Origin: Leuctra nigra
Lineage: Eukaryota; Arthropoda; Insecta; Plecoptera; Leuctridae
Direction: 5' to 3'
DNA: 64,000 bases
NCBI GenBank assembly: GCA_934045905.1
Contig: OW203764.1
Coordinates: 26,028,954 to 26,092,953 of the forward strand
The stretch's first letter is position 1. The number at the start of each line of letters is the position of its first letter. The position numbers and the translations under genes were made by a program. Below the pieces are notes generated by a model. The model did not search any database. It was not told the DNA's origin and saw nothing but the letters and a program-made list of their open reading frames with translations. Below are positions 34,381 to 45,489 of the stretch, piece by piece.

Positions 34381-35177
34381 CTGAAAGAGAGAGGAGAGGT
34401 TAGAAGCAAACTCGCAATCTCATAAACATAACACACGTGGGTTAGATTAGATAGGAATTCAATATTATTTGTATATCTGCATCTATTTAAATATATTTTT
34501 AATTGCATTCAAACCTTACGAACAATAATGTTGGGTAAGGGGTTAACAGATTTAAATTACAATCATAAACCAATTCCCGGGCATTGTTTGCCAAAATCCG
34601 ACCCATAATGTTTCTTCACTCTTCTCCTTCCTCTTCAGCATAATGTTTACACTACTTCTCTCCATCTTACAACTAATTCTCTCTCTCTCTCATTATTCCC
34701 ATAATTCTATAGTCTCTCTTCTACATCCCGTTTGATTTGATCTTTCAACTATAAGATCTATCAACCTCTCTTTCTTATCTTCTTACTCTTCTTTTAGTAT
34801 CTATTCTTGTATAAATTGTCAAGAATGTCACTGTCAAGGAATCGCATAAATTTAAACTATTAGTAACCAATTATGTAAAATATAGAACTTACTAATAACT
34901 ATTATGCCGTTGATTGAAATAGCATTGGCTAAAAAATACATTACAAACATGCTCTTCATGGAATCTTGTTCGTAGGTATCCATCATCTCTTCTAAGCCAT
35001 TTCAGCCTCTCACTTTCAATCTTATAACTCAATATTTCTACTCTCAATTTTCCTCTAATCGTATCTTCTAATTTTGTAAATTTTTGTTACTCTTGATAAA
35101 GATCTTAAAAATTTAATTTGACGCCTCAATATAACATTCGTGTCTCCATCCCATAGTTTAAGTAATAGCTCTATAAT

Positions 35178-36077
35178 AATTGAGCGAGCGAAGCGAGCGT
35201 CTCCTTTTGGCTCTTTTGGCACGGACCTCTGTTTTTTTTTTTTTTTGTTTTTTTTTTTTTCTGTTACTGACGATATACAGGTTAGAGTTTTTCTTCGATC
35301 GAGCTGAAATTTTGCACACATGTACGTAACATTTCTGATTGTTGCAGACCCTAATTTTTTTGAAATCCATTGATTGGTTCAAATTTAAAAAAAATTAACT
35401 TTCGATTGGTTGTTTTGATCAAACTGAAATTTTGACAAGTCATTACCCCCAACATTGTACCCAATCAAACAAAGTTTCAGCCAAATCATCCCATTGGTTA
35501 AAATTTAAAACCATCTTTCCTGTGTTTTTAGAAATTTAAACTATAACCGATTGAACGATCAACTTATAACTTCGCATGATGGTTGGGACCAACATTAGCT
35601 GCATTTTTGACAATTTTCATACTAATCTGTGTTTAAATCCAAACGTTATTGACATTTTACGGACTATTTGCGTGTTGGCTGTCAAATTCACGGCGACTTC
35701 GACTCTTCAGTTCAAGGCAAGGTAGTTAGAGCAGAAACTTTCAAACGCAAATGAAACTGATAATGACCGTTCAACAGTCGATCTGATATTGTGTAGACAC
35801 ACTTATATCATATGAGTGGTCTCAGGTATATTTTTTGAAGGAGATCCTGTGATTTTTGAAAATTAACACGGAACAGTTCAATCATAAAGGTTCAATCGAT
35901 CAACTTAAAGCTTTGCATGGTTATTTGGACCAATATTTTAGGAATGTTAAATGAGATTTCTATACAAATCTGTGGCGAAATTTTAGAATTATTGGATTTT
36001 AATGACATTTTCGATAGACAGAATTTCGGTTCGAGGTGTTGCGCGTATCCGTGCTCGCTCATCAACGCGTTACTCAG
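35178..36077 (-). repeat. ~0.9-kb dispersed repeat, minus-strand copy
   Basis: Read on the minus strand it starts taacgcgttgatgagcgagc and ends gacgctcgcttcgctcgctc plus aatta. It contains the same ordered blocks as the 32691 copy, including the T/A-rich tract at 35231-35260. A separate start segment of the same family, also minus, lies at about 36381-36488. Confidence 0.7.
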
Positions 36078-36687
36078 ATTCATTGGTTAAAATTTAAATA
36101 ATGTAAAATGAAAACGGTCTTCGATAATTCTGATCAAACTCATATTTTGCATGATCATTAAGACATATTGTCTCTTATTTTACAAAATGTCATCCCAATC
36201 AGTTAAGAACGTATGAAGTTATTTACATTTTTAATATCTGTCAGTAATGAAGTATCGAAATGAATGTTTTCCAGTGCCAATTGAAAATTGATTCTGATTT
36301 GCTTTATGAACCAGGTGCTTAGATGCTATTTTAAAGTTTCGATGAAAAGCATACACTTTTAAGTTGATATCATAATCAATTCAATATGGATGTATATGTT
36401 TTCTGTGCGTTGTGTACGCATTTCCGGTTCGAGAATTTGCACGTACCCGTGCTCGCTCAACAACGCGTTACACTGAGCGTTTTCCTAGTATGTCAAAATA
36501 CTAAATTGGGACTAAAGATTGATAGCTTCTTGATTGTCTCAGGGAAATGCAGCTCACGTAAAAAATCTTTCCCATTACGTGGATTGGAAACTTGTGCACG
36601 CTATTTAAAACTGATGTTTCTTGTATTTTTATGCGAAGTGGATAGGTAAGGTGTGGTTTTGCTTCAACCACTGAAATATTATTTGAT

Positions 36688-38210
36688 AAACGCTATGTGT
36701 AACACGTTGATAAGCGAGCGCCGGTATGAGGCAGGCAAGAAAAAGCGGAAAAAAGAAAACATACCGCGCCAAAATAGTTTTAAAAAATATGCTCTCTTTC
36801 AACAATTTAAAACTAAATCATTACATGAAAAATTTAGCAAACGGGTATCATTAAAAAGAAACAAAGAACTATTTTCCTTTAAAATAATAAGGTAATTTTA
36901 AACTGTATGTAATTACTAATTTCCTAGAAATAGTTGTTAATATTATCAATACTCTCCGCTTCTCTTGGCATTCCTAATATTTAATTATTACTTTATTACT
37001 TCATTATCTTATTATTTTTATTATTATTTTATACTCTTTCTCGCGGTAACAATATCGAGTATACACTATAAAACTCAACAAATTGTATAGCCTTGTATAT
37101 TTCAATACTTGCTTGTTCGCGCAATAAAACACTTGAAATAATTGATTGACGTCAGTAAATAATTGTTATAGCTCCGAGCTTGGATTCCGGAGGTCCCGGG
37201 TTCGTTTCCTACGGCCGTCCTTCCTGACTATCGTGACAGTGGCTTCTCTCAGTCTGTAGGCACCCCACTAATAGGCCACGACCACTTCCTTCCATTGATG
37301 ATACCCTTGGAGATACTACGCGCAATTATATCCAACGGAACATGGTCCGCTCAATCAAAGATACTTCCTTCCATCTGTATAGGTAGGTACTCTGGAAGAA
37401 TTGAACAAGATATCAACGTATACCATGAATTTGGTACTTTTTGAAGAAACTTTCCTGACAGCTATTTCAAAACTCATATAAATGGCAAATAGTCGGTAAA
37501 TACTTGACTGCGACTGCGCTGAAAGTGTGTAAAATATTAGATAGGTTGGGCTTGATCACTTTGTAAAATCTGAACATTTTGATTTCCAACAAGCTTCTGA
37601 TATTTGTAAAATTTTACGAAACCTTAATGATCTTTCAAAATTTCAAATTGATTGGATCAATTATTTTTTGTTTAATTTAAAGCGAAGGAATTCGGAAAAA
37701 ATGCAGGTCTTACAAAATTTCAGATCGATCGAAGAAATGGTGCGACCTATAAATAGCGGTACGGACAAAAAAAGAAAAAGAAAATTTAACAGAGGTCCGT
37801 GGCAAAAGAGCGAAAAACGTCTTCTCGTAAACTAGGAAAACGCTCAGTGTCCTTAAAATTACAATAACTTTTGGAAATAAACAACAGATTATAAAATAAA
37901 AATACCCAATGGGAGGATTTGGCTGAAACTTTGTAAGATTGGGGACAATGTTGGTTGCAATGACTTTGCAAAATTTAAAATTGATCGGACAATCAAAAGA
38001 TATTTTTTTTTAAATTTTAAACAATCACAGGATCCCATTCAAAAACGTATCCTTGACACCGCATATATTACGTTATAGTGTGTGCAAAATTTCAGATCGA
38101 TTGGTTGAGCGGTTTGACCTGAGCAGTGCAGGAAAAAAAACACACAAAAACACACAGAGAAAGTCTCATAAGAGTACCGGGGTGACGCTCGCTCTACGCT
38201 CGCTCAATTA
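36688..38210 (+). repeat. Composite plus-strand copy of the ~1-kb repeat family
   Basis: A start-like segment (aaacgctatgtgtaacacgt, 36688) and an end segment (gctctacgctcgctcaatta, to 38210) enclose family sequence at about 37540-38210 plus unrelated DNA (SINE-like block near 37165). This suggests insertion into an older copy, or two partial copies. Confidence 0.5.
37165..37340 (+). repeat. Possible tRNA-derived SINE fragment
   Basis: The segment gagcttggattccggaggtc plus ccgggttcgtttcc resembles the anticodon-arm to T-loop part of a tRNA, with a B-box-like gggttcgtttcc. It is followed by a non-tRNA body. No intact tRNA cloverleaf can be drawn and no tail is clear. Confidence 0.4.
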
Positions 38211-38553
38211 TAACAAAGAGCGAAATAATAAAATTAGTTACTAGGTACTTCGTCGGACACGTATTTTCCAAGGTGTTTATAAAAGCTGTTATATCAGGTA
38301 GCCTAGGTCACATATGGGATAATTAATGGGGACGTCCCACAGACCTTGGATTCCTATCCACAGCAAAGACGACCAATTTCTGCGAGGTAAATTGCGAGGT
38401 GCTTTTCACAAATAATTAGGCACAAATAATACCACTATTCCAGGCAACGTCCAGGCTAGTTGATACGGCATTAGCATGGGCCGGCCTATCCCTGCAGGCC
38501 AACTCAACTCAACTTTTTTCTTGTCAAATATTAGTTGAAATGAAATATTCCAC

Positions 38554-38808
38554 CTCTTCTGGTGCCCATACATCTGAGCTTGATGAAGAAGGAATCCGGT
38601 CTACCGTCGAACTCCTCTCTCGTGAGGACCTGGTGGACGAGCTTGTGGGAGGCGACGACGACGACTAGATCGCCTCCGAGTTTCAACCCCAAGACCGGGG
38701 TTCGATGCTCGGCCATCAGCGCAGCCATGCCTGCGTGCTGACTGCCCTTCTGACGCGTTATGCGACGCAGGGCAGCGCCGTTGCCCAGCAGGGGCAGCCA
38801 CCTGGGCC
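38554..38808 (-). CDS. CYP copy A exon 2, proline hinge to B-C region
   Basis: 255 nt: completes a glycine and continues PRWLPLLGNGAALRRITRQK, then GSQHAGMAALMAEHRTPVLG, LKLGGDLVVVVASHKLVHQV and LTREEFDGRPDSFFIKLRCM, ending GTRR. With exon 1 it restores the membrane-proximal hinge NYPPGPRWLPLLGN. Acceptor gttctag, donor g|gtggaa, exit phase 1. Confidence 0.92.
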
Positions 38809-40376
38809 CTAGAACACGCCGGGGCAACATGAGTAATGAGGGCGCAGCGCTCGGCCGTTTTAGCTAATTGAGAGAGAAAAATTGTTTCATAAGTGGGTGT
38901 AACTTTGATAGGATGTTGACATGATCAGTCTGATTGTATATTAGAAGCACTGTTTCATTGTGGATTTGAGCCTTGTTAATTAGGCGCCGGTTATTCAACA
39001 AAATCGCGCAAAACTATGCAATTTCCGATACGATTGGAGACCAAACCCTAACCAATTGATCTCAAATTTTAATCATGATTAGATAAAAGACAAACTTAGG
39101 ATTATCACTTGGCACATTTTTGAAATTAAATTTTATACAGCACGCAGCGAGATAAGAAAATATACAATTATTCACAAAAAATCATATAATTATTACTAAT
39201 TAACGAAGCAAAAAATTTAAAATGTACTAAGGGATAACCCTAAGTCTGACTTTTATCTAATCATGATTAAAATTTCAAATAATTTCGTCAACCCTTTTTG
39301 TCTCCAATCGTATCAAAAAAAGTGTCTGCAACACGTGACAAAATCGCTCGCGCTTGCAGCACCTTCACATTGGAAAACCGAAGATTTCATCTAATTTCAC
39401 GGTAGAGGAACCGTATAAATATGTATTTCACAAAGTTGAACATTTCCGTTTATTGATTCAACTCGAGAATCCCTGCCTTCGTCCATGATTTAGAATATTT
39501 ATTTTTGAAAACGATATCTCCGATGAATTCTAGATCTGATTTCTTGAATATTGTCAATTGCATTGTTACAACACTTAAGTGTATTTTATATATGTAATTC
39601 CATCTCCAGCCACCGGAAATTTATTTCTAAAGCTGTGTAAAATTAAATAATAAAATAATAAATAAATTCACATCAAAGTAGTCATCGTTGTACAGAAGTT
39701 GCAAACCCCATATGACAATTTATATTTTTAAATGTTTTAAAATCATAAAATTACGGAGACCACTAGACCACTTTAAAATCACTAGTAGGGATTGATAATT
39801 AATTCGAAGTAAGATTTGAATTACAATAAAGTGTAGTACGTAAGACGCTTAAGGCGACTCAACAATTTAAAAAATCTGAAGTGTTGTAAGGTACCTCTGT
39901 TCTGTTTGTATACTTTCAAAACTATCTGTGCATATTGTTATTTTGTATTTTCGCGGTAAAGACCTTAGCTATTTATATAACTTTTTATGCTTTTTTGCGC
40001 TTCAGTAAAAATAACAAAAAATCATATTTTCAGCAAAATTATTATCAATTTTAAGAAGATTTTAATTCTTTTATATGAACTTTGTATATGGCAAAATCTG
40101 AAAAAATCTGAAAAGTTTATATTAATTTTTAATAGATCTAACATCTAACATCTAACATATCTCAATTATTTTTAAATAAGTGGCTTGCTTGCAAATAATT
40201 GCAATTTTTTCAATATACATTCGCGATTTTTTGGAAACATTATAATGTTTAAAGCTGGGTATTACTCCTCACAGCTCTAGTAATTGCAAACCATGCACTA
40301 AGAAAACGAGCAATTTGTTTTTCATATAAAAAAAATGCCAGTTACACTGAAACATCGCACTATATTAGTAACTTAC

Positions 40377-40464
40377 CAGGCGGATAATTGTGTGGTCTTT
40401 TCAGCTGCTGCCAGAGAAATATGAAGAATCCAACTAGCAGAGCAATGAGTATTGCTAGAGCCAT
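40377..40464 (-). CDS. CYP copy A exon 1, N-terminal membrane anchor (CYP2-clan P450, CYP305/CYP15-like)
   Basis: Start codon at 40464: MALAILIALLVGFFIFLWQQ then LKRPHNYPP, a single-pass microsomal anchor followed by basic residues and the proline hinge. The donor g|gtaagt (phase 1) links to exon 2. The eight exons (88, 255, 407, 112, 181, 118, 142 and 188 nt) join with matching phases into 496 residues, the usual length. As a family, these are endoplasmic-reticulum monooxygenases using NADPH-P450 reductase; the substrate cannot be told. An in-frame ATG farther upstream (40608) would add 48 residues before the anchor and is disfavoured. CYP305/CYP15 assignment rests on overall resemblance only. 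Confidence 0.88.
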
Positions 40465-42183
40465 TGTTATCAGATGCAGCGGTCTCTCGGGAAGCTGGAG
40501 TACAACAAGTGACCTCATTGAGCCAACATATCCTCTCCTCTCCCTCCCCCCTCCCCCACATACCGAGTTGCGTGCGAGCATGCTGTCAAACCCGCATGGA
40601 GAAAACACGTTTAGCCCGATTATATCTATTAGTGTCTGTGGTTAGAGTTTCTTCCGACTTCTATAGACAACTATCCGGGTTGTTTTTACTTTTTACTCTC
40701 GTAAGTGGAGAAAAAAATGTGTAGGAACTCAATTTATGCTAACAAATAAAATGTTTAGAAAAAGCAGCAGAGCTATTCACTGAAATTAAATCACCTGATT
40801 ATGGTGGGTCCCTCTAGTGTTTTCATAATTTTAAATATAATATAATAATTTTATATTTATGCAAAACTAATATCTGTAAAATAAAAAAATAAATACATGC
40901 TACTTCGAGTAATTACCACCGTATCACTATTTGGTTGATAATCTTGTCAAATTGTACCCAATTGAAAAGAAAAAGTGTTAATCTTTTTAGCTATTGAAAA
41001 TAGGGTAGGATTATGTAAAAGAACTACAATATTTTGCACCTAGACTTTCATATCATTATCGGCTCGACTGGTTTACAGCCTTCAGCGAGATTTTCACAAA
41101 AAATCACGACTAATATAAATACATTTTCAAGGATTCACGCAATTTTCAAGCTAAATATTTTTTATAGAAGATAAAATATTCTCTTGAATTATAAATCGTA
41201 TAAACCCATAAAGATAGCCATAAAAGAGAAACTATGTTTTAACTATTGCGGTGTCTCCAGAAACATAAATGCTCTTTAGTAGCTAAGTAATTGCATACAT
41301 CCAATTATTGAACTATGGGCCATTTTTATATGATTCTCAGTGTAAAGCTGGCATAGGAGAAGGCATAGGAGATTTAATATTAAATACATGTGGACCCCCC
41401 CCCCCCCCTGCTCCATGAGGTCTGAAAGTGGTTTTGGGTACCTCAGAGTACGCCCATTACACTTTCACTTGTTTGACATCTGCCCTTTGGTGGAACAACT
41501 CCCCAGGGGGGCGCAAAGGGTGATTTTTTGGGGTATTTTGTCACACGTTTGATTTTTTTTGTGGGCTACGGGGCAAGATAATTACAATCAGTTTGCATAT
41601 TTAATGTAGGTTGGCATTTGAAATTTTATGCATATTTTTTTGTAAAGGCAATACCCATATATCAAAATTTTGGAAATTTTGGAAATTGGGGGGGAATTAC
41701 CTAAAATAGTTTTGATGGCAGCCAATCTCTTCGTAATAAAAAGTTGTTCATGACTATGCCATCAAGGTTGCCATATTTTGTGTTTACAACCAGTTTTTAG
41801 GGGATGAAATGTCTCTTATGGGTTTATAATGTTAATTATTTGTTTTTAAGGGTGAAATGAAAAAATTAAATTTATTTCTTTTCAACATTATTTATTGGTA
41901 TGACATACGTCAATATATTTATATATAGTTTTGTTGAGGAGAAACCTTTTTTTTTTTTAAATTACCATTAATACAGTTAATATCGTCAAAATTTTAAAAA
42001 TAATGTTAAGAGTTAAACAATAAGCAACCAATAAACAAACAATACGAAAAACAAACAATAAGAGTATAATGCATTTCACAATAATATCTCAAATTTAATA
42101 TAGAATTTGAATGCAATGCACAATAAAATAAATTTCGACAATTTGTACATAATAATATTCTAACAAAGTGTAATGTTTGTTTG

Positions 42184-42745
42184 TTGAGCGAGCGAAGCGA
42201 GCGACTCCTTTTGGCCCTTTTGGCACGGACCTCTGTTTTTTTTTCTGTTACTGAGGCTATACAGGTCACAGTTTACCTTCGATCGAACTGAAATTTTGCA
42301 CACATGTACGGACCATTTCAGGGCGTTGCAGACCTTAATATTTTTGAATTCCGTTGATTGGTTCAAATTTAAGAAACAAATATATTTCGATTGATTTGAA
42401 ATTTTGACATGTCATAACGACTAACATTGTCCCCAATCTTACAAAGTTTCAGCCAAATCCTTCCATTGGTTAAAATTAAAGTCCGTATTTCATGTGATTT
42501 TTTAAATTTAAACTAGAACTGTTTGACCGATCAACTTAAAAATAAAACATTATCTGTATTTTTGAAAATGTTCAGACTATTTTGTGTTTAAATCCAACAG
42601 TTATTGACATTTTACGGACATTTTGAGTGTTGGCTGTAAAATTTCTCGAAAATGTTTGAAATTTCAAACATTTATGTTTGAATGTTTGAAGGTAGTTAGA
42701 GCAGAAACTTTCAAAAGCATATGAAACTGAATATATGACCGTCCA
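42184..42745 (-). repeat. Partial copy of the ~1-kb repeat family
   Basis: The 3' half of the family on the minus strand: ends gtcgctcgcttcgctcgctc plus aac, with the shared blocks acacatgtacgga, gttgcagaccttaatatttt and attggttcaaattt read on the plus strand. Confidence 0.65.
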
Positions 42746-42835
42746 ACAGATCGATCTTGGGGATCTATTTTCGAGATCGTTCGAGCGCTCGCAGGTCAAA
42801 GTGACGTCCGTCGGAAGGAAATAGTAGGTCTGTTC

Positions 42836-42900
42836 GTTTACCCTGACAAAACCTACAGCAGCTACCTACTGTAGCTACTGCAGGGTAAACGAACAGACCT
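42836..42900. mobile_element. 65-bp miniature inverted repeat, 20-bp perfect arms
   Basis: The sequence aggtctgttcgtttaccctg (42836-42855 counting from the first a) is repeated inverted as cagggtaaacgaacagacct ending at 42900. A second small palindrome (ctacagcagctacctactgt) lies between. Confidence 0.75.
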
Positions 42901-42972
42901 AGTATATGCAACAAGCCAAATCAGCGTATTGCTTTGTTTTGTCTGACGTCAGGCAGCCGTGAATCCTTATGA

Positions 42973-43056
42973 TCTAGTGGAGCGGTCGCTCCACGCCAGC
43001 CAAGTCGTATGGCGCGCGCACACTCTCATATAAAGGCTGGAGCAAACCCACTTTTA
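42973..43056 (+). repeat. 84-bp direct repeat, copy 1, with hairpin and TATA-like element
   Basis: Contains the 16-nt perfect hairpin tggagcggtcgctcca and, further on, ctcatataaaggctggagc. The second copy lies 281 bp downstream at 43254-43337. Differences are few (single substitutions and short indels). Confidence 0.8.
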
Positions 43057-43253
43057 CTGTAAGCATCAATGTGGCATTTTCGGCCTACTGGACCTTAAAA
43101 TTTGGAAATCTCACATTGTTGCGAAATATCTTAATTTCGAGCTATGGCCCACCCTACAACATATACCAAATTTGGGAACAATATGTTACGCCCTTTGCGA
43201 GCTAGAGGGCCGTAAAAATCGTGTTTTAGGGCGGTTTTAATCTTAGTAGTAGG

Positions 43254-43337
43254 TCTAGTGGAGCGGTCGCTCCACGCCAGCCAAGTCGTACGGCGCGCAC
43301 ACTCTCATATAAAAAGGCTGGAGCAACCCACTTTTAT
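43254..43337 (+). repeat. 84-bp direct repeat, copy 2
   Basis: Matches the copy at 42973. The pair with the intervening 197 bp resembles a terminal-repeat miniature element or one-and-a-bit units of a longer tandem repeat; I cannot distinguish these. Confidence 0.75.
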
Positions 43338-44044
43338 ATTTTTTACTCGAACGAAACATTTATGACACACTTATAAATATCATATGAGGTCTCTGGGATT
43401 ATTTTTTGAACGAGATCCTGTGATTTTGAAAATTAACAAGGAACCGTTTGATCGATCAACTTAAAACTTTGCATGGTTATTGGGACCAATGTTTTAGTAT
43501 TTTTTGGGAGAATTTCATACAAGTCTGTGACGAAATTGAAGAATTATTGGCTGCTAATGAATTTTCGATAGCAGAATTTCGCTGTGTCAAAAGAGATCAC
43601 TGGAAAAGTACTCAAGTCATAAAACATGAATCTGTTTATCAATTGTTCCAATTGTGTTTATTAAAAAATCGGGATCATTTAGATTGCCGTGCTTCTTGTG
43701 TTTCTACTTGGATGAGTTTGAGTCTCATTTGTGTGGCGTTTTGTCAAAAGTCATTTCTGTTGAGGAAGATAATTTTATAATTATCAGCACAATCTATGAC
43801 AATAAGATCGTTCCAAAAAGGTACTGTCAAGTTGATAATTTTTTATGAGAGTTTGACCATCAATAGTTTTAGATTATACTGAATTTTCTATTTTGTGTGT
43901 ATGTAATTTGTACACCAGATACAAATAATTACAGATTCATAGGCACTCTGTGGAGTCGATGTTTAATGCATATGTCAATCTCCCCCCTTGGGAGATACTG
44001 GTGGTATCTCAACTCTCTGGCCGTTTCAGAACGTATTGAAGTAC

Positions 44045-44209
44045 GTCACGGAAATATATTCGGTAACAGTAAACGCTCCTTCTTCCTTTCCATGCATTTA
44101 CGTTAGTTTAGGCTCCTCCCTCTCGGCCCATAACACTGGCAAAGTTGTTTGAATGTAGGGGGGGGGGGGGGGGGGGTGAGGAGCGTTTACCGAATATATT
44201 TCCGTGACT
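44045..44209. mobile_element. 165-bp MITE in the 3' flank of CYP copy B
   Basis: The left arm gtcacggaaatatattcggt (44045 onward) is matched by the right arm accgaatatatttccgtgac ending 44208; the left arm has an extra cagt before aaacgctcct. It is flanked by gtac (44041-44044 and 44210-44213). Copy A's 3' flank reads gcagtacaaagat at this spot, the empty site. A G19 tract lies inside. Confidence 0.8.
44158..44176 (+). repeat. G19 homopolymer inside a MITE
   Basis: Nineteen consecutive G; exact length unreliable. Confidence 0.8.
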
Positions 44210-44398
44210 GTACAGAGATTTTACTGTTAATACATTTTGAAATGATGAAGATCATAAACAAAATCATACTATGTAAATTGCAGAAAGGGCTTTTTCAACA
44301 GTATCGATTGATTGGTGTTTAATTTTTATAATGAACAGTTGTTATAATTACAATCAATTTACTTAAACGAATGCACCGCCTATGGAATTCTGTTCTAA

Positions 44399-44583
44399 TT
44401 ACGCAAGTCGCGGTGTGAAAACTGCCTGGTAAGGTGTCGTAGTGAGTGTCATGCCGGGCATTGGCTTTGTCGTAGGCAAGTCACAGTTGGGCAGCGGAGT
44501 CACATCGAACTTCTGCAGGATGCCAGCGAAGAACAAGAAGATGCAGCTCTTGGCTAGAGCGTCTGCTAAACACTTCCTCCGAC
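44399..44583 (-). CDS. CYP copy B exon 8, haem-binding loop and C-terminus
   Basis: Completes a glycine, then RRKCLADALAKSCIFLFFAG and LQKFDVTPLPNCDLPTTKP, ending PRLA and TAA, so the C-terminus is one residue shorter and altered from copy A's PRPEF. The haem cysteine is kept, and again alanine replaces the usual glycine after CxG. Acceptor ccattgcag, entry phase 1. Confidence 0.9.
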
Positions 44584-45489
44584 CTGCAATGGGTGAGCAA
44601 CAAGTACAATATTGCACAAACACTAAACAAATACAAATTAGACATTTCACAAATTATGCCGTTGGCGGAATTCCAAATTTCCAAAAAGGGGGTGCTGAGG
44701 TCACGGACTTCAATTAAACACCATTATTGTGAATTCTCCATAACAATAATTTTAAATTTAATCCCCTTCTCTGATTGCACATTCTTTTTTTAAAAAAAAA
44801 CGTGTTGCATGAAAAACAACAAAATTGGCTTTCAGAGAAAAGTGTCAATGTGATCAATGCCACACAAACCAAAAATGAAATAACAAAAAAACAATTATAG
44901 GCAACTATTTTACCGCTTATGTATTTATACTTCTATTTCATTGCTTTGTGGGTGATTTTCCCGAAAGTGGAATATACTGAATAAAAAAATGAAAATAAAA
45001 GTGGTCAGAAAGGTATAATATATTTGGCAGACACATTGAGGATGGGGCTAGGATTAAATATAAATTATGGGTTGAGCTCAATCTCAATAGCAAAAATCCA
45101 CGGAAATCCATGGTTATTATAGATTTTAACTGCCATGGAAATTACATTTTGCATCCTCATGTTCAGTTCTACACAAGCGTGACAATATTTTGAGGTCAGA
45201 TTGAGATTTGACCAACAAATCAATTGATTAAAAGTTAATAATGCTTTCTTATTAGTGGTGGGTACTTGAAATTACATCACATTAAAATACGAATAAACAA
45301 GTACCTGCGGTCATTGTAGTGGTTAGTTTGTGTAAAATATTAAATGGGTGGAGTCGTGGACACTCAGTGATTGCGAGAGGAAATATGCTTGCTACAAAAA
45401 CAATTGGTAAGGGTTTGTAACTGGGGGGCGAACACGGCGTTTTATAACAGTTGAACAATTTTAAACAAATCTGGTGCAAAGATTAGAAT

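Larger units (their letters stand above)
34381..38553. other. CYP copy A intron 2 (4.2 kb), repeat-filled
   Basis: Contains a pyrimidine-rich stretch (about 34610-34830), a complete minus-strand copy (35178-36077) and composite plus-strand copies of the ~1-kb repeat family, and a SINE-like segment near 37165. Copy B has only about 400 bp in the equivalent place, so most of this arrived after duplication or was lost from B. No exon seen. Confidence 0.7.
40465..43790. other. Intergenic region between the two P450 copies
   Basis: About 3.3 kb between copy A's start codon and the duplicated 3' flank of copy B. It contains a C-run near 41395, a partial minus-strand copy of the ~1-kb repeat family (42184-42745), a 65-bp MITE and a pair of 84-bp direct repeats. 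Copy A's promoter must lie at the left part; only a weak gatataat sequence about 160 bp upstream of the ATG on the gene strand was seen. Confidence 0.6.

Noticed and set aside
33926..34425. Plus-strand ORFs opposite CYP exon 3 (and 53413-53699 in copy B)
   Set aside because: Shadows of GC-rich coding sequence on the other strand.
34610..34830. Pyrimidine-rich stretch as a coding or regulatory unit
   Set aside because: Simple low-complexity sequence in an intron with no splice or coding pattern.
40377..40608. Upstream in-frame ATG (40608) as the CYP copy A start
   Set aside because: It would put 48 mostly low-complexity residues before the hydrophobic anchor, unlike microsomal P450s.
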